Positions 15,204 to 24,410 of a stretch of 64,000 bases of DNA are shown here, one piece after another. The translations under genes and the position numbers were made by a program. The DNA is taken from positions 124,001 to 188,000 of the forward strand of contig CAWCPM010000015.1 in assembly GCA_963797565.1 (NCBI GenBank), given 5' to 3'. This DNA is from JAICYJ01 sp963797565. Its GTDB lineage: Bacteria > Actinomycetota > Thermoleophilia > Gaiellales > JAICJC01. The notes below the pieces were generated by a model. The model made no database searches and was not told the origin of the DNA. It worked only from the letters and a program-made list of their open reading frames with translations. Position 1 is the first letter of the stretch, and each line of letters begins with the position of its first letter.

Positions 15204-16475
15204 GTCGGCCGGCTGCTCGGCCGGCTGGGGCAGCTCGCGCAGCCGCATGATCGGCGAGGGCAGCAGCCACAACACGCCGGCGACGGCGCCCACGGTGGCC
15301 ACCCACACCGCCGGCCGCAGCCCCAACGATGCGCCCAGCAGGCCGCCGACCAGCGAGCCGATCGGGCGCACGCCGTAGTTCACGACCATGTACGACCCCG
15401 CAACCCGTGAGCGCAGCCCGGCGGGCACCAGCGCCGCCGAGATCGCCCCGCCCGTGATGTCGAGCATCATCACGCCCATGCCGCTGAAGAACTCGGCCAG
15501 GAACAGCATGCCCAGCACCAGCGGCCGGGCGCCGCCGGCCATCGGCACCAGCAGCAGCGGCGCCGGGAACAGCACGCAGCCGATCGCGAAGGTGGGCCCG
15601 ACGCCGACCCGGCGCTGCACGGCCGCCGTCACGACCGACCCGATCACGCTGCCGATCGCGCCGGCCCCGATCACCAGGCCCAGCGCGCCGGCGTTCACGT
15701 GCAGCGTCCTGGTCGCGAACAGGATCCAGAGCGCGAAGAACATGAAGTTGAACAGGTTGATGGTGGCCGTCGCACCCAGCGAGGCGCGCATGATCGGGTT
15801 GCGGGCGATGAACCGCAGTCCCGCCATCACACCCCCGCTGCCGGCGTCCGGGTCGGGCTCGGGCTCGGGCGAATCGATCCCGCGCATGAACAGCGCCGAG
15901 GCCACGAACGAGAGCGCGTCCACGCCCACCGCCAGCGGCGCCGTCAGTGCCTGCACCAGCAGGCCGCCGATGCTGGGACCGGCCATGTATGACACCGCCC
16001 GGCTGCCGTTCAGCAGCGAGCTGCCGGTGACGAACTGCTCGCGCGGCACCAGCACCACGAACAGGGCGTTGTAGGAGACCCAGAACAGCACCGTCAGGCT
16101 GCCCACCAGAAACGCGACGACGTACATCTGGGTCATCGACAGCACGCCCAGCACGGCCGCAACCGGGATCGTGGCCAGCAGCGCGGCCCGGCCCACATCG
16201 GTTGCGATCATCAGCCCGCGCCGGTCGCCGCGGCGGTCGGCCCAGACGCCCGCGTGCAGCGAGAACAGCAGGCTCGGCACCAGGTTGGCGGCGACCAGGT
16301 AGCCCATCTCGGCCGGCCCCGCGTGCAGCGTCAGCACCGCCACCAGCGGCAGCGCCAGCGTCGACACCTGGTCGCCCACCAGCGAGATCGACTGCGCCAG
16401 CCAGAACCCGCGGAACGCGGCGTTTTGGGCCAGCAGTTCCGGGATCAGGCGGCGTGCGGGAAGCTCAACGCGCAT
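15195..16475 (-). CDS. MFS transporter (efflux type)
   Basis: A 426-residue major-facilitator protein with about 12 hydrophobic segments. The N-terminus FRGFWLAQSISLVGDQVSTLALPL and the loop AGVWADRRGDRRGLMIATDVGRA (motif A-like) are typical of the MFS_3/EntS-like exporter group. The gene is transcribed behind an ArsR-type regulator (11-base overlap), so expression is probably induced by the compound that the regulator senses. Substrate unknown: drug or siderophore export are the usual roles. Confidence 0.85.
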   Translation of the reverse strand: MRVELPARRLIPELLAQNAAFRGFWLAQSISLVGDQVSTLALPLVAVLTLHAGPAEMGYLVAANLVPSLLFSLHAGVWADRRGDRRGLMIATDVGRAALLATIPVAAVLGVLSMTQMYVVAFLVGSLTVLFWVSYNALFVVLVPREQFVTGSSLLNGSRAVSYMAGPSIGGLLVQALTAPLAVGVDALSFVASALFMRGIDSPEPEPDPDAGSGGVMAGLRFIARNPIMRASLGATATINLFNFMFFALWILFATRTLHVNAGALGLVIGAGAIGSVIGSVVTAAVQRRVGVGPTFAIGCVLFPAPLLLVPMAGGARPLVLGMLFLAEFFSGMGVMMLDITGGAISAALVPAGLRSRVAGSYMVVNYGVRPIGSLVGGLLGASLGLRPAVWVATVGAVAGVLWLLPSPIMRLRELPQPAEQPADLR

Positions 16476-17046
16476 CCGGTTCGTCCGTGGGAAGCGCCAT
16501 CCGGATGAAGCTCACGAGCCGTGCGCCGTCGGGCCGCCGGCTGCGGTCGCCGACACGGTCGAGATAGGGCTGCAGCAGGTCGTCCAGCCCCTCGGTGATC
16601 TGCTTCAGCTCCTCGGCGGTGACGTACAGCAGCACGTCTCCCAGCCCCGCCGCCTCCTGCCACTCGACCGGCTCGCCGGGCTTGGCGGCCAGCCACGCCT
16701 GCAGCTGCTCCGCGTAGCGTTCGGCCACAACAGCGGTCAGCATCTGGTCGGCGATGGCCAGGTCGGGCGACCCGCCCGCGGCCGACCAGCTCGTGAACAT
16801 CGCCGTCGCCTGCCAGGGCCGCTCGCGGCCGCGCCCTCCCGCCGCCTCCTCGACCAGACCGTACTTGGCCAGCTGCCGCAGATGGAACGACGCGCTGGCC
16901 GGCACCTCGCCGAGCAGCGCACCCGCCTGCGTCGCCGTCAGCGGGCCCTCTCGGCGCAGCAGCCCGACCAGGCGCAGCCGCGTGGGGTGGGCCAGCGCAC
17001 GCAGCGCGCGCGGGTCGGTGAGCCGGACTGTGCGCTTGTCATCCAT
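16465..17046 (-). CDS. ArsR-type winged-helix regulator
   Basis: A 193-residue regulator. The HTH is residues about 10-75 (LTDPRALRALAHPTRLRLVGLLRREGPLTATQAGALLGEVPASASFHLRQLAKYGLVEE), the ArsR-family pattern 'aLahptRl.il..L'. No metal-binding cysteines are seen, so it belongs to the small-molecule-sensing branch. The C-terminal half is helical and similar to ligand domains of MFS-linked regulators. ATG 17046 directly abuts the palindromic operator at 17047-17070, and a TATCTT -10 box lies inside that operator, so the protein should shut off its own leaderless promoter and the downstream exporter. Confidence 0.88.
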   Translation of the reverse strand: MDDKRTVRLTDPRALRALAHPTRLRLVGLLRREGPLTATQAGALLGEVPASASFHLRQLAKYGLVEEAAGGRGRERPWQATAMFTSWSAAGGSPDLAIADQMLTAVVAERYAEQLQAWLAAKPGEPVEWQEAAGLGDVLLYVTAEELKQITEGLDDLLQPYLDRVGDRSRRPDGARLVSFIRMALPTDEPDAR

Positions 17047-17070
17047 CTTTCGAAAGATATCTTTCGAAAG
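17047..17070. promoter_or_regulatory. Autoregulatory operator overlapping leaderless promoter
   Basis: Two copies of the self-complementary word CTTTCGAAAG flank ATAT, giving a perfect 24-bp palindrome that touches the ArsR-type gene's start codon. On the minus strand the -10 box TATCTT (17054-17059) lies inside it, seven bases before ATG. Confidence 0.7.
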
Positions 17071-17108
17071 GGTTCTTGTCAAAGGACGGGTGTTCCCCGC
17101 CACACCCT

Positions 17109-18212
17109 TCAGTAGCTGTAGGTCTGGTCGTCCGCGTGCCGCTCGAGCGCCAGCTCGATCAGCCGTTCCAGCAGCTGGGGGTAGCCGATGCCGATCGCGT
17201 CGAACAGCTCCGCGTAGACGCTGGTGGCGGTGAAGCCGGGGATGGTGTTGATCTCGTTCAGCACCACCCGATCCTCCGGCGTCACGAAGAAGTCGATGCG
17301 GGCCATCCCGCTGCAGCCGCAGACCTCGAAGGCGCGGCGGGCGACGTCCTGCAGCTCGGCGGTGACGGACTCCGGCAGGTCGGCGGGCACCCGCAGCTGC
17401 ATGGCGCCCTCGTCGTACTTGGCCGAGTAGTCGTACCAGTCGGAGTCGTTTGCGATCACGATCTCGCCCGGCGGGCTGACCAGCGGATCGCTGTTCCCGA
17501 GCACGCCCAGCTCCACCTCGCGGCCCACGATCATCTCCTCCACCAGCACCGTGCGGTCGTGCCGGAACGCCAGCTCGACGGCGGCGGCCAGGCCGTCCGG
17601 CGCGGTGACCTTGCTGATGCCGACGCTGGAGCCGAGGTTGGCCGGCTTCACGAAACAGGGATAGCCCAGGCGCTCGACCGCCTCGGCATCGGCCGCACCG
17701 AACCGGCGGTTCCGCAGCACCACGTGGTCGGCCACGGCGATGCCCACGCCGCGCAGCACGTACTTGACCTTGTCCTTGTCCATGGTCAGCGCCGAGGCGG
17801 CCACGCCGGAGCCGACGTAGGGGATGTTGATCATGTCCAGCAGCCCCTGTAGCCGTCCGTCCTCGCCGAAGGGGCCGTGCAGGATCGGCAGCACCACGTC
17901 GATCGGGCCGATACCCGCGGGAGCGGGCAGCCCGGCCGGCGCCGAAGGCACCAACGAGCGGCTCTCGGCACCCGGCTCCAGCGACAGCCGCGCGGACGAC
18001 TCGATCTGCCTGTTCCCGGGCTCCTCCAGGGACAGCTGCGCCGAGGATTCGATCTGCCAGGCGCCGCCGCGGTCGATCTGCACCGGCACCACGTCGAAGC
18101 GCTCCGGGTCGAGCGCCGCCACCACCGATGCCGCCGACCGCAGCGACACCTCATGCTCGGAGCTGCGGCCGCCGCCCAGCACCGCCACCCTGATGCGCGG
18201 CCGCTCGCTCAC
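17109..18212 (-). CDS. ddl: D-alanine--D-alanine ligase
   Basis: Ddl joins two D-alanines for peptidoglycan precursors. The 367-residue ATP-grasp protein shows LGGGRSSEHEVSLRSA at the N-terminus, ILHGPFGEDGRLQGLLDMINIPYVGSGV, KPANLGSSVGISKV, LVEEMIVGREVELGVLG and the magnesium-binding LNEINTIPGFTATSVY. The GTG start at 18212 overlaps the pknB stop. Residues about 47-80 hold two near-copies of IESSAQLSLE that normal Ddl lacks. Position at the end of a kinase/division operon links precursor synthesis to the PASTA kinase. Confidence 0.95.
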   Translation of the reverse strand: MSERPRIRVAVLGGGRSSEHEVSLRSAASVVAALDPERFDVVPVQIDRGGAWQIESSAQLSLEEPGNRQIESSARLSLEPGAESRSLVPSAPAGLPAPAGIGPIDVVLPILHGPFGEDGRLQGLLDMINIPYVGSGVAASALTMDKDKVKYVLRGVGIAVADHVVLRNRRFGAADAEAVERLGYPCFVKPANLGSSVGISKVTAPDGLAAAVELAFRHDRTVLVEEMIVGREVELGVLGNSDPLVSPPGEIVIANDSDWYDYSAKYDEGAMQLRVPADLPESVTAELQDVARRAFEVCGCSGMARIDFFVTPEDRVVLNEINTIPGFTATSVYAELFDAIGIGYPQLLERLIELALERHADDQTYSY

Positions 18213-20069
18213 GGACAGGGGGTGGTCGACGTCGAGTCGGCCACGAACACGGTCACGTCGGTCTTGGGGTCGACCATCGTGCCGGGCGGCGGGTCGGTGC
18301 TGACCACCGTGCCGTCGGGGATGGTGGGATCTGACGCCAGGCAGCGTGAGCGCTGGGCGTGCAGCCCGTCGCCCTGCAACGTCTGCTTGGCAGTCGTGGT
18401 AGTCCATGTTGGTCACGTCGGGCACCTGCACCTGGGCCGGGCCGGACGAGACCTGGAGCGACACCGTGCTGCCCTGCGGGGTCTGCGCGCCCGCGCCGGG
18501 CGACTGGCTGATCACCTGGCCGGCCGGCACCGTGTCGCTGGGCGTGTTCGTGCAGCTGCCCTGCAGGCTGGACGCGGCCAGCGTCTGCTTGGCAGCGTCG
18601 CAGGTCATGCCGACCACGTTTGGCACCTTCACGTTGCCCGTCGACACGAACAGGGTGACGACCGTGTTCGGCGGGATCACGCCCGCCTTGGGGTCGGTGC
18701 GCACCACCTGGCCGACCGGCAGCTGGGACGTGATCGGGGTCTGGGTGGGAACGGGCAGACCCAGACCGACGATCGTCGAGGTCGCCTGGCTCGCCGATTT
18801 CCCGCGCAGGTTCGGCAGCGTCACGCTCTTGGGCCCGCTCGAGACGATGATGGTCACCTTCGAGCCCTTGTCGACCTCGCTGCCGTGCGATGGATCGGTG
18901 TCGATCACCTGGCCCTTGACCACGTTCTTTGACGTCTTGTGGTCAACGGCGGTCGTGAACCCGGCCTGGATCAGCTGCGTCTGCGCCTGCGTCTTGGTGA
19001 ACCCGCGCACATCGGGCACCTTCACCTGGTCGCTGCCCTGCAGCTGCTGGTAGACGACGTAGCCGACCACCGCGCTTGCCAGCAGCAGCAGCGCCACCAG
19101 CAGCCAGGGGACGGCGCTGCGCTTGGCCTGCGGCGGCGGCGGTGGGGGCGGCTGGACGCCCATCACGCTCGTCGCCTGCCCGGCCTCGTACGCGCCGATC
19201 ACGGCCGTCGCCTGCGCGGTGTCCTGCGAGACGGCGAGGCCCCGGCGCGTGCGCTCGAGCTCGTCGGCCATCTCCCGGGCCGAGTGGAAGCGCAGGGCCG
19301 GGTCCTTGGCCAGCGCCCGCATCACCACCTGCTCGAGGCCGTGGGTGATCAGCCGGTTCTTGCTGCTGGGCGGCTGCGGGGCCTCGTTCACCTGCTTCAT
19401 CGCGATCTCGACCGCCGAGGAGCCCGTGAACGGCACCTCGCCGGTCAGCATCTCGTAGAGCACCACGCCCATCGAGTAGATGTCCGACTGCGGCCCGACG
19501 CTGTGGCCACGGGCCTGCTCGGGCGACAGGTACTGCGCCGTGCCCACGATCGAGCCGACCTCCGTCATCTCCACCTCGTTGGTGGCGCGCGCGATGCCGA
19601 AGTCGGTCACCTTCAGCAGGCCGTCGGGCGTCAGCATCATGTTGTGGGGCTTGATGTCGCGGTGGATCACCCCCCGGCGGTGCGCGAACTCGAGCGCCTG
19701 CAGTGCCTGCACCGCGTAGCCGACGGCTTCCGCCTCGGGCAACGGCGCGCGCTCGGTGATCTCCTCCTTCAGCGTCGGGCCCTCGATGTACTCCATCGCG
19801 ATGTAGTAGGTGCCCTCGGCCTCGCCGCGGTCGTAGATGGAGACGATGTTGGGATGGCTGAGGCCGGCCGCGGCCGTCGCCTCGCGGCGGAATCGCTCCA
19901 CGAAGCCGGGGTCGCGGGTGTAGCGATCGGCCAGGATCTTGATCGCGACCCGGCGATGCAGGGACTCGTCCTGCGCCAGGTAGACGTCCGCCATGCCGCC
20001 GGCCCCGATCCGCCGTTCCAGGCGGTAGCGGCCGTCGAACACCTCGCCGATGATGTTGTCTACACCCAA
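18209..20069 (-). CDS. pknB: PASTA-domain Ser/Thr protein kinase PknB (one frameshift)
   Basis: Membrane kinase that senses peptidoglycan fragments and phosphorylates division and cell-wall proteins. Kinase domain residues about 15-275: glycine loop GAGGMADVY, catalytic K44, HRDIKPHN (D138) and DFGIA (D156). A proline-rich juxtamembrane stretch precedes one membrane helix (about 319-341) and four extracellular PASTA repeats. In the fourth repeat, after TNMDYHDC near 18391, one base too many shifts the frame; correcting it gives KQTLQGDGLHAQR...TDVTVFVADSTSTTPCP and a stop overlapping ddl. About 619 residues after repair. Confidence 0.95.
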
Positions 20070-20098
20070 CTAGTTTGGCCCTGCCTCGTAGGTCGGCC

Positions 20099-21559
20099 CT
20101 ACTTTGCCACGCCTTGGCCCAGGTACGCGGTGATTACCTTGGCCGCGATCGGCGCGGCGATGGTGCCGCCGAACTCCGGGGTGCGCTCGATCGTGACCGC
20201 GATCGCGATCTTGGGGTTGTCCGCGGGTGCGAATGCGATGAACCATGCGGTGTTGAGTCCTGATACTCCCGTCTCGGCGGTGCCGGTCTTGCCTGCGACC
20301 GACAGGTTTCCAACATTCGCGGCCTGACCGGTGCCCTCCTCTACCACGCGCCGCATCATGTCCGTTAACTCGGTCGCCGTCTGCGGCGACATCACGCGCA
20401 CGAGCTGCTCCGGATGCGTCGTTTGGATGGTGCTGCCGCCGGGGGAGACCACCCGGTCGACCAGGCTCGGCCGCATGCGCACGCCGTGGTTGGCGACGGT
20501 CGCCACCACCTCGGCCATCTGTATCGGCGTCACCCCCAGCCGCTCCTGCCCGATCGCCACCCTGCCGACGTCGATCGGCGCCCGCTGCGACAGCAGGTGG
20601 CCGTGGCTGTAGAGCCCGCTCGGCTCCATCTCGTCGGACGGGTAGTCGAGCGGCGGATCGCGGAAGAACCCGTAGTCCCGCATGGTTGCGTACAGGCGCT
20701 GCTGCCCGACGGCCTGTCCCACCTGTGCGAACACCGTGTTGTAGGAGAACGTGAGCGCGTCGGACAGGGACACCACCCCGGCGCTCTCGCCGCCGGCGTT
20801 GCAGAGCGGCACCGTCTGCACGGTGATGCAGCTGCCGTGCCCGTTGATCAGCGTCTCGGGCGTGAACTTGCCGCTCTGGAGCGCCGCGGTGGCGGTCACC
20901 ACCTTGAACGTGGAGCCCGGCGCGTACAGGCCCTGGGTGCCGCGGTTGAGCAGCGGCGAGCCGCTGCTGGGCTTGTTCAGCTTCGCGAAGTTGCGGGCGA
21001 CCGTGTTCGGGTTGTAGCCGGGCGTCGAGGCCATCGCCAGCACCCGTCCCGTGCTCGGCTCGATCGCAACGACCGCGCCGGAGTGGCCCGCCAGGCCCCG
21101 CATCGCCGCCCGCTGGGCCGGCACCGACAGGCTGGTGACCACGTTGTTGCCCGTCACCGTCTCGCCCTGCAGCTTGTCGCCGATCCGGCCCAGCACGGTC
21201 GAGAGGTCGGCGTTGGAGGCGGTCAGGTAGTCGTTCTGGGACAGCTCCAGCCCGGAGCGCCCGGAGCCGACCGTGTTGTACCCGAGCGGGTGGCCGAACA
21301 ACGGCCCCAGCGGATAGCGGCGCAGGAACACGTTCAGGCCGTCCTTGGTGTGCTCGGTGTTGGTGGCCAGCACCGTGTGGCCGTTGGCGGCCAGGATCAG
21401 CCCGCGCTTGATCTGCAGCTGGCTGTAGACCAGGCGGGCGTTGTCCTGCCGGGCGGCCAGCCCCGACGCGGCCCAGATCTGCCAGTAGGCGGTGAACGAG
21501 ATCAGCACGATGCAGGCGCCCGCGCACAGCTTGAACAGGGTGCCGATACGCAGATTCAT
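20099..21559 (-). CDS. pbpA: Penicillin-binding protein PbpA (class B transpeptidase)
   Basis: A 486-residue membrane-anchored transpeptidase that cross-links peptidoglycan. One N-terminal membrane helix (FKLCAGACIVLISFTAYW) is followed by the short actinobacterial non-penicillin-binding region and the catalytic domain: SxxK in APGSTFKVV, SxN in FSYNTVF, and KTG in VAGKTGTAE. The gene overlaps ftsW/rodA by four bases (ATGA) and precedes pknB by about 30 bases, the classic actinobacterial order rodA-pbpA-pknB. Confidence 0.95.
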   Translation of the reverse strand: MNLRIGTLFKLCAGACIVLISFTAYWQIWAASGLAARQDNARLVYSQLQIKRGLILAANGHTVLATNTEHTKDGLNVFLRRYPLGPLFGHPLGYNTVGSGRSGLELSQNDYLTASNADLSTVLGRIGDKLQGETVTGNNVVTSLSVPAQRAAMRGLAGHSGAVVAIEPSTGRVLAMASTPGYNPNTVARNFAKLNKPSSGSPLLNRGTQGLYAPGSTFKVVTATAALQSGKFTPETLINGHGSCITVQTVPLCNAGGESAGVVSLSDALTFSYNTVFAQVGQAVGQQRLYATMRDYGFFRDPPLDYPSDEMEPSGLYSHGHLLSQRAPIDVGRVAIGQERLGVTPIQMAEVVATVANHGVRMRPSLVDRVVSPGGSTIQTTHPEQLVRVMSPQTATELTDMMRRVVEEGTGQAANVGNLSVAGKTGTAETGVSGLNTAWFIAFAPADNPKIAIAVTIERTPEFGGTIAAPIAAKVITAYLGQGVAK

Positions 21560-22843
21560 CTCCGCACCCTCGCGGTGCGGGCCGACACCATCAGGAGCAG
21601 CGCCAGCAGCATGAAGTTCGAGACCACGGAGCTGCCGCCGTAGCTGACGAACGGCAGGGTGATGCCGGTCAGCGGGATCAGGCGGGTGATCCCGCCGACG
21701 ATCAGGAAGGCCTGCAGCACCACCGTGAACGTGAGCCCCGCGGCCAGGAGCTTCGAGAAGCTGTCATCGGCGACGCTCGCGATCTTGAATCCGCGATACG
21801 CGAACAGCAGGTAGATCAGCAGCATCCCGGCGGCTCCGGCCAGCCCGGTCTCGTTGGCCCAGACCGCGTAGATGCCGTCGGTCTGGGCGGCCGGGATCAC
21901 CGAGCTGCCGTTGCTGAACACCTGGAAGCTGCGCCCCAGCCCGGAGCCGAAGATGCCGCCGTCGGCGATCGACTCGATCGACTGGATGATCTGGTAGCCG
22001 TTGGTGTGCGGGGTCTTCCAGGGGTCGAGCCACACCTGGAAGCGCTCCTGCACGTGCGGGGATCAGGCGGTAGACCAGGAACGATCCGCCCACGAACAGC
22101 GCCAGCCCGGCCACCGTGTACAGCTGGCGGCCGGTCGCGATGTAGACCATCGCCAGGAAGATGCCGTACAGGAGCAGCGCCGTGCCCATGTCGTTCATCA
22201 CCGCGACCACGCCCAGCGCCACGCCCGTCATCGCCAGCAACGGCCCCAGGTGCCGGGCGGCCGGCAGGCCCACCCCCAGGATCCGGCGGTGCGCCATCGT
22301 CAGCAGCTCCCGTTTCTCGCGCAGGTAACCGGCCAGGAAGATCACCAGCAGCAGCTTTGCGAACTCGCCCGGCTGCACCTGCACGCCGCCCACCCGCAGC
22401 CACAGCTTGGCGCCGTTGATGGTCGTGCCCAGCAGCATCGTGATCACCAGCAGCGCCACCGCCGCCACGCCCAGCGTGTACTTGTACGACTCCAGCTTGC
22501 GGGCGTCTCCGACCAGCAGGATCAGGGCCAGGAACCCGCCCAGACCGACCACGATCCAGATCGACTGATCCCGCGCCAGCAGCGGGTTCAGGCGATAGAT
22601 CTCGGTCAGCCCCATCGCCGTCAAGAGCGCCGACAGCGGCAGCAGCCAGGGATCCGCGTCCGGCAGCCCCGCGCGCAGCCCCAGGTGCGCCACGAAGTAG
22701 AGCGCCAGGAAGAACGCGGCGTAGATCAGCGAGGTGCTGGTGATCTCCTGCTGGCGCGCGGTGTAGACGCTCAGGAAGCCGACGCCCGTCAGGACGGCGA
22801 CCGCGAGCAGGTTCCAGAGCTCGCGGAAGCGCGCGGATCTCAT
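21556..22843 (-). CDS. rodA: FtsW/RodA/SpoVE-family glycosyltransferase (one frameshift)
   Basis: SEDS-family peptidoglycan polymerase that works with PbpA. After repair it has about 428 residues and 10-12 membrane helices, with the family motifs GAKLWLRVGGVQVQPGEFAKLLLVIFLA, DMGTALLLYGIFLAM, and the C-terminal GLAGAAGMLLIYLL, LTGITLPFVSYGGSSVVSNF. The break is at about 22058, where a G too many in a run of four (plus strand) separates RLIP from HVQERFQVWLDPW. The start overlaps the PP2C stop (ATGA). FtsW and RodA cannot be separated by sequence alone; the operon context favours RodA. Confidence 0.92.
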
Positions 22844-23952
22844 GGGCCAGAGCTGCCGGCGCTCTCGGCCACCGAGCGGGCGCTCGCGTCGGAGCGGATC
22901 GTGTGGTCGAACAGCTTCTTGCGGGTGGCCTGGTCGAGCCCCGCGTAGGCGATGTGCGTGTCGGACACCTCGTGGTAGAGCTTGACCCCGGCGAACAGCT
23001 CGATCGGAAGGCCCTGGTAGACGGCGACATGGCCGCTCGACTCGTCGGCGCCGACGAAGTGCGCCCAGCGCAGGAAGTAGATGCTGCCCGCGCCCAGGAT
23101 CGCGATCACGCCCAGCGTCGTGGCGATCCGCAGCACGGTGCGCTTGCGGCTCCGGCCGTGATCGTCGACCGGCTCCAGGTCGGGATCCTGGGTCAGCACC
23201 GTTCGCGGCTGCGCGGCCTCCTGTGCCCGGCTGGGCCCGATCCGGAACAGCACCGTCGTGACGTTGTCCTCGCCGCCCTGTGCCAGCGCTGCGCGCACCA
23301 GGTCGCGCGCGATCTGCTCGCAGCTCTTGTCCGCCGCAAGCAGCTTCGCGAACTCCTCCTCCGACACCATGTCGGTGAGGCCGTCGCTGCAGAGCAGCAC
23401 CAGGTCGCCGTCCTGCGCCTCCAGCCAGAAGGTGTCGACCTGCACGGAGGCCTCGGCGCCGAGCACCCGCGTGACCACGTTTCGCTGCGGATGGCTGCTC
23501 GCCTCCCAGTCGGAGATCTGGCCGGTCGCAACCAGCTCGGCGACGACCGAGTGGTCCTCCGTCAGGCGTCGCAGGGCGCCCTCTCGCAGCAGGTATGCGC
23601 GGCTGTCGCCGACGTTGGCCAGCGCCACCCGTCCGTCGCCCTCGACCAGCGCTGCCGTCACGGTGGTGCCCATGCCGGAGGCGGCCGGGTCGCTGGCGGC
23701 GCGCTCGTGGATGCGGGTGTTGGCGACAACGATGGCGTCGCGCAGGGCGCCGTCGCCGCGGCTGCGGATCAGGTCGATCTCGGCGAAGGCCTGGGCGCAC
23801 ATGGAGGAGGCCACCTCGCCCGCGGCGGCGCCGCCCATGCCGTCGGCGATCATGAACAGGTCGCCGCGGATCAGGTAGGAGTCCTCGTTGTTGTGCCGCA
23901 CGTGGCCGGTCTGCGTGAGGCCGGCCTCGTCCACGACGCCAAGCGCGGTCAC
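22840..23952 (-). CDS. pstP: PP2C-family Ser/Thr phosphatase PstP
   Basis: Reverses phosphorylation by PknB and the other kinase. The cytosolic PP2C domain (residues about 5-240) has the metal motifs VRHNNEDSYL, IADGMGGAAAGEVAS, LANVGDSRAYL, CSDGLTDMV and GGEDNVTTV. One membrane helix (about 273-293, IATTLGVIAILGAGSIYFL) leads to a short extracellular tail, the PstP layout. The GTG start overlaps the fhaB stop. 370 residues as read. Confidence 0.95.
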   Translation of the reverse strand: MTALGVVDEAGLTQTGHVRHNNEDSYLIRGDLFMIADGMGGAAAGEVASSMCAQAFAEIDLIRSRGDGALRDAIVVANTRIHERAASDPAASGMGTTVTAALVEGDGRVALANVGDSRAYLLREGALRRLTEDHSVVAELVATGQISDWEASSHPQRNVVTRVLGAEASVQVDTFWLEAQDGDLVLLCSDGLTDMVSEEEFAKLLAADKSCEQIARDLVRAALAQGGEDNVTTVLFRIGPSRAQEAAQPRTVLTQDPDLEPVDDHGRSRKRTVLRIATTLGVIAILGAGSIYFLRWAHFVGADESSGHVAVYQGLPIELFAGVKLYHEVSDTHIAYAGLDQATRKKLFDHTIRSDASARSVAESAGSSGP

Positions 23953-24410
23953 GTCGGCGCCTCGTAGGCGAGCTGCGTCTGCCCGATCGTGACCACGTCG
24001 CCGGGCCGCAGCGGCTGCGCGCCGCTCAGCCGCTGGCCGTTCACGTAGGTCCCGTTGGTCGAGTTGAGATCCTCCACGATGTCTGTCTGGTCTCCGCGCA
24101 GGAACCGGGCATGGCGACCGGAAGCGTATCCGTCCGCGGGTATCGAGATGGCGTTATGCGGATCACGGCCGGCCACCAGCTCGGCCCGGATCTCCAGCCG
24201 GGTGCCGGGCGCAAGCTCGGGGCTGGCGGTCACCACCAGCACGCCGCGCGCCCGCACCGGTGGCGCGTCGGCCGGCCGCACCGGGGTCAGGACCATGCTC
24301 TCCTGGCCTACCGAGATGTCGCGCGAGGCGACCCGCACGACCCGCCAGATGAAGAGGTACAGCAGCACCACGAACGCGACCTGAAGGACGAGCAGTAGTT
24401 GCTCAACCAA
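23949..24410 (-). CDS. fhaB: Membrane-anchored FHA-domain protein FhaB
   Basis: A 153-residue phosphothreonine-binding adaptor. An N-terminal membrane helix (LLLVLQVAFVVLLYLFIW) is followed by a linker and a C-terminal FHA domain with ISIPADGYASGRHARFLRG, DLNSTNGTYVNG and LRPGDVVTIGQTQLAYE. In actinobacteria FhaB is bound by the phosphorylated PASTA kinase and links it to division. The TTG start 24410 overlaps the fhaA end by eight bases. Confidence 0.93.
   Translation of the reverse strand: MVEQLLLVLQVAFVVLLYLFIWRVVRVASRDISVGQESMVLTPVRPADAPPVRARGVLVVTASPELAPGTRLEIRAELVAGRDPHNAISIPADGYASGRHARFLRGDQTDIVEDLNSTNGTYVNGQRLSGAQPLRPGDVVTIGQTQLAYEAPT

Noticed and set aside
17109..20069. Fused PknB-D-Ala-D-Ala ligase protein
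   Set aside because: The join is produced by one extra base near 18391; correcting it gives a normal fourth PASTA repeat, a stop codon and a GTGA overlap with ddl.
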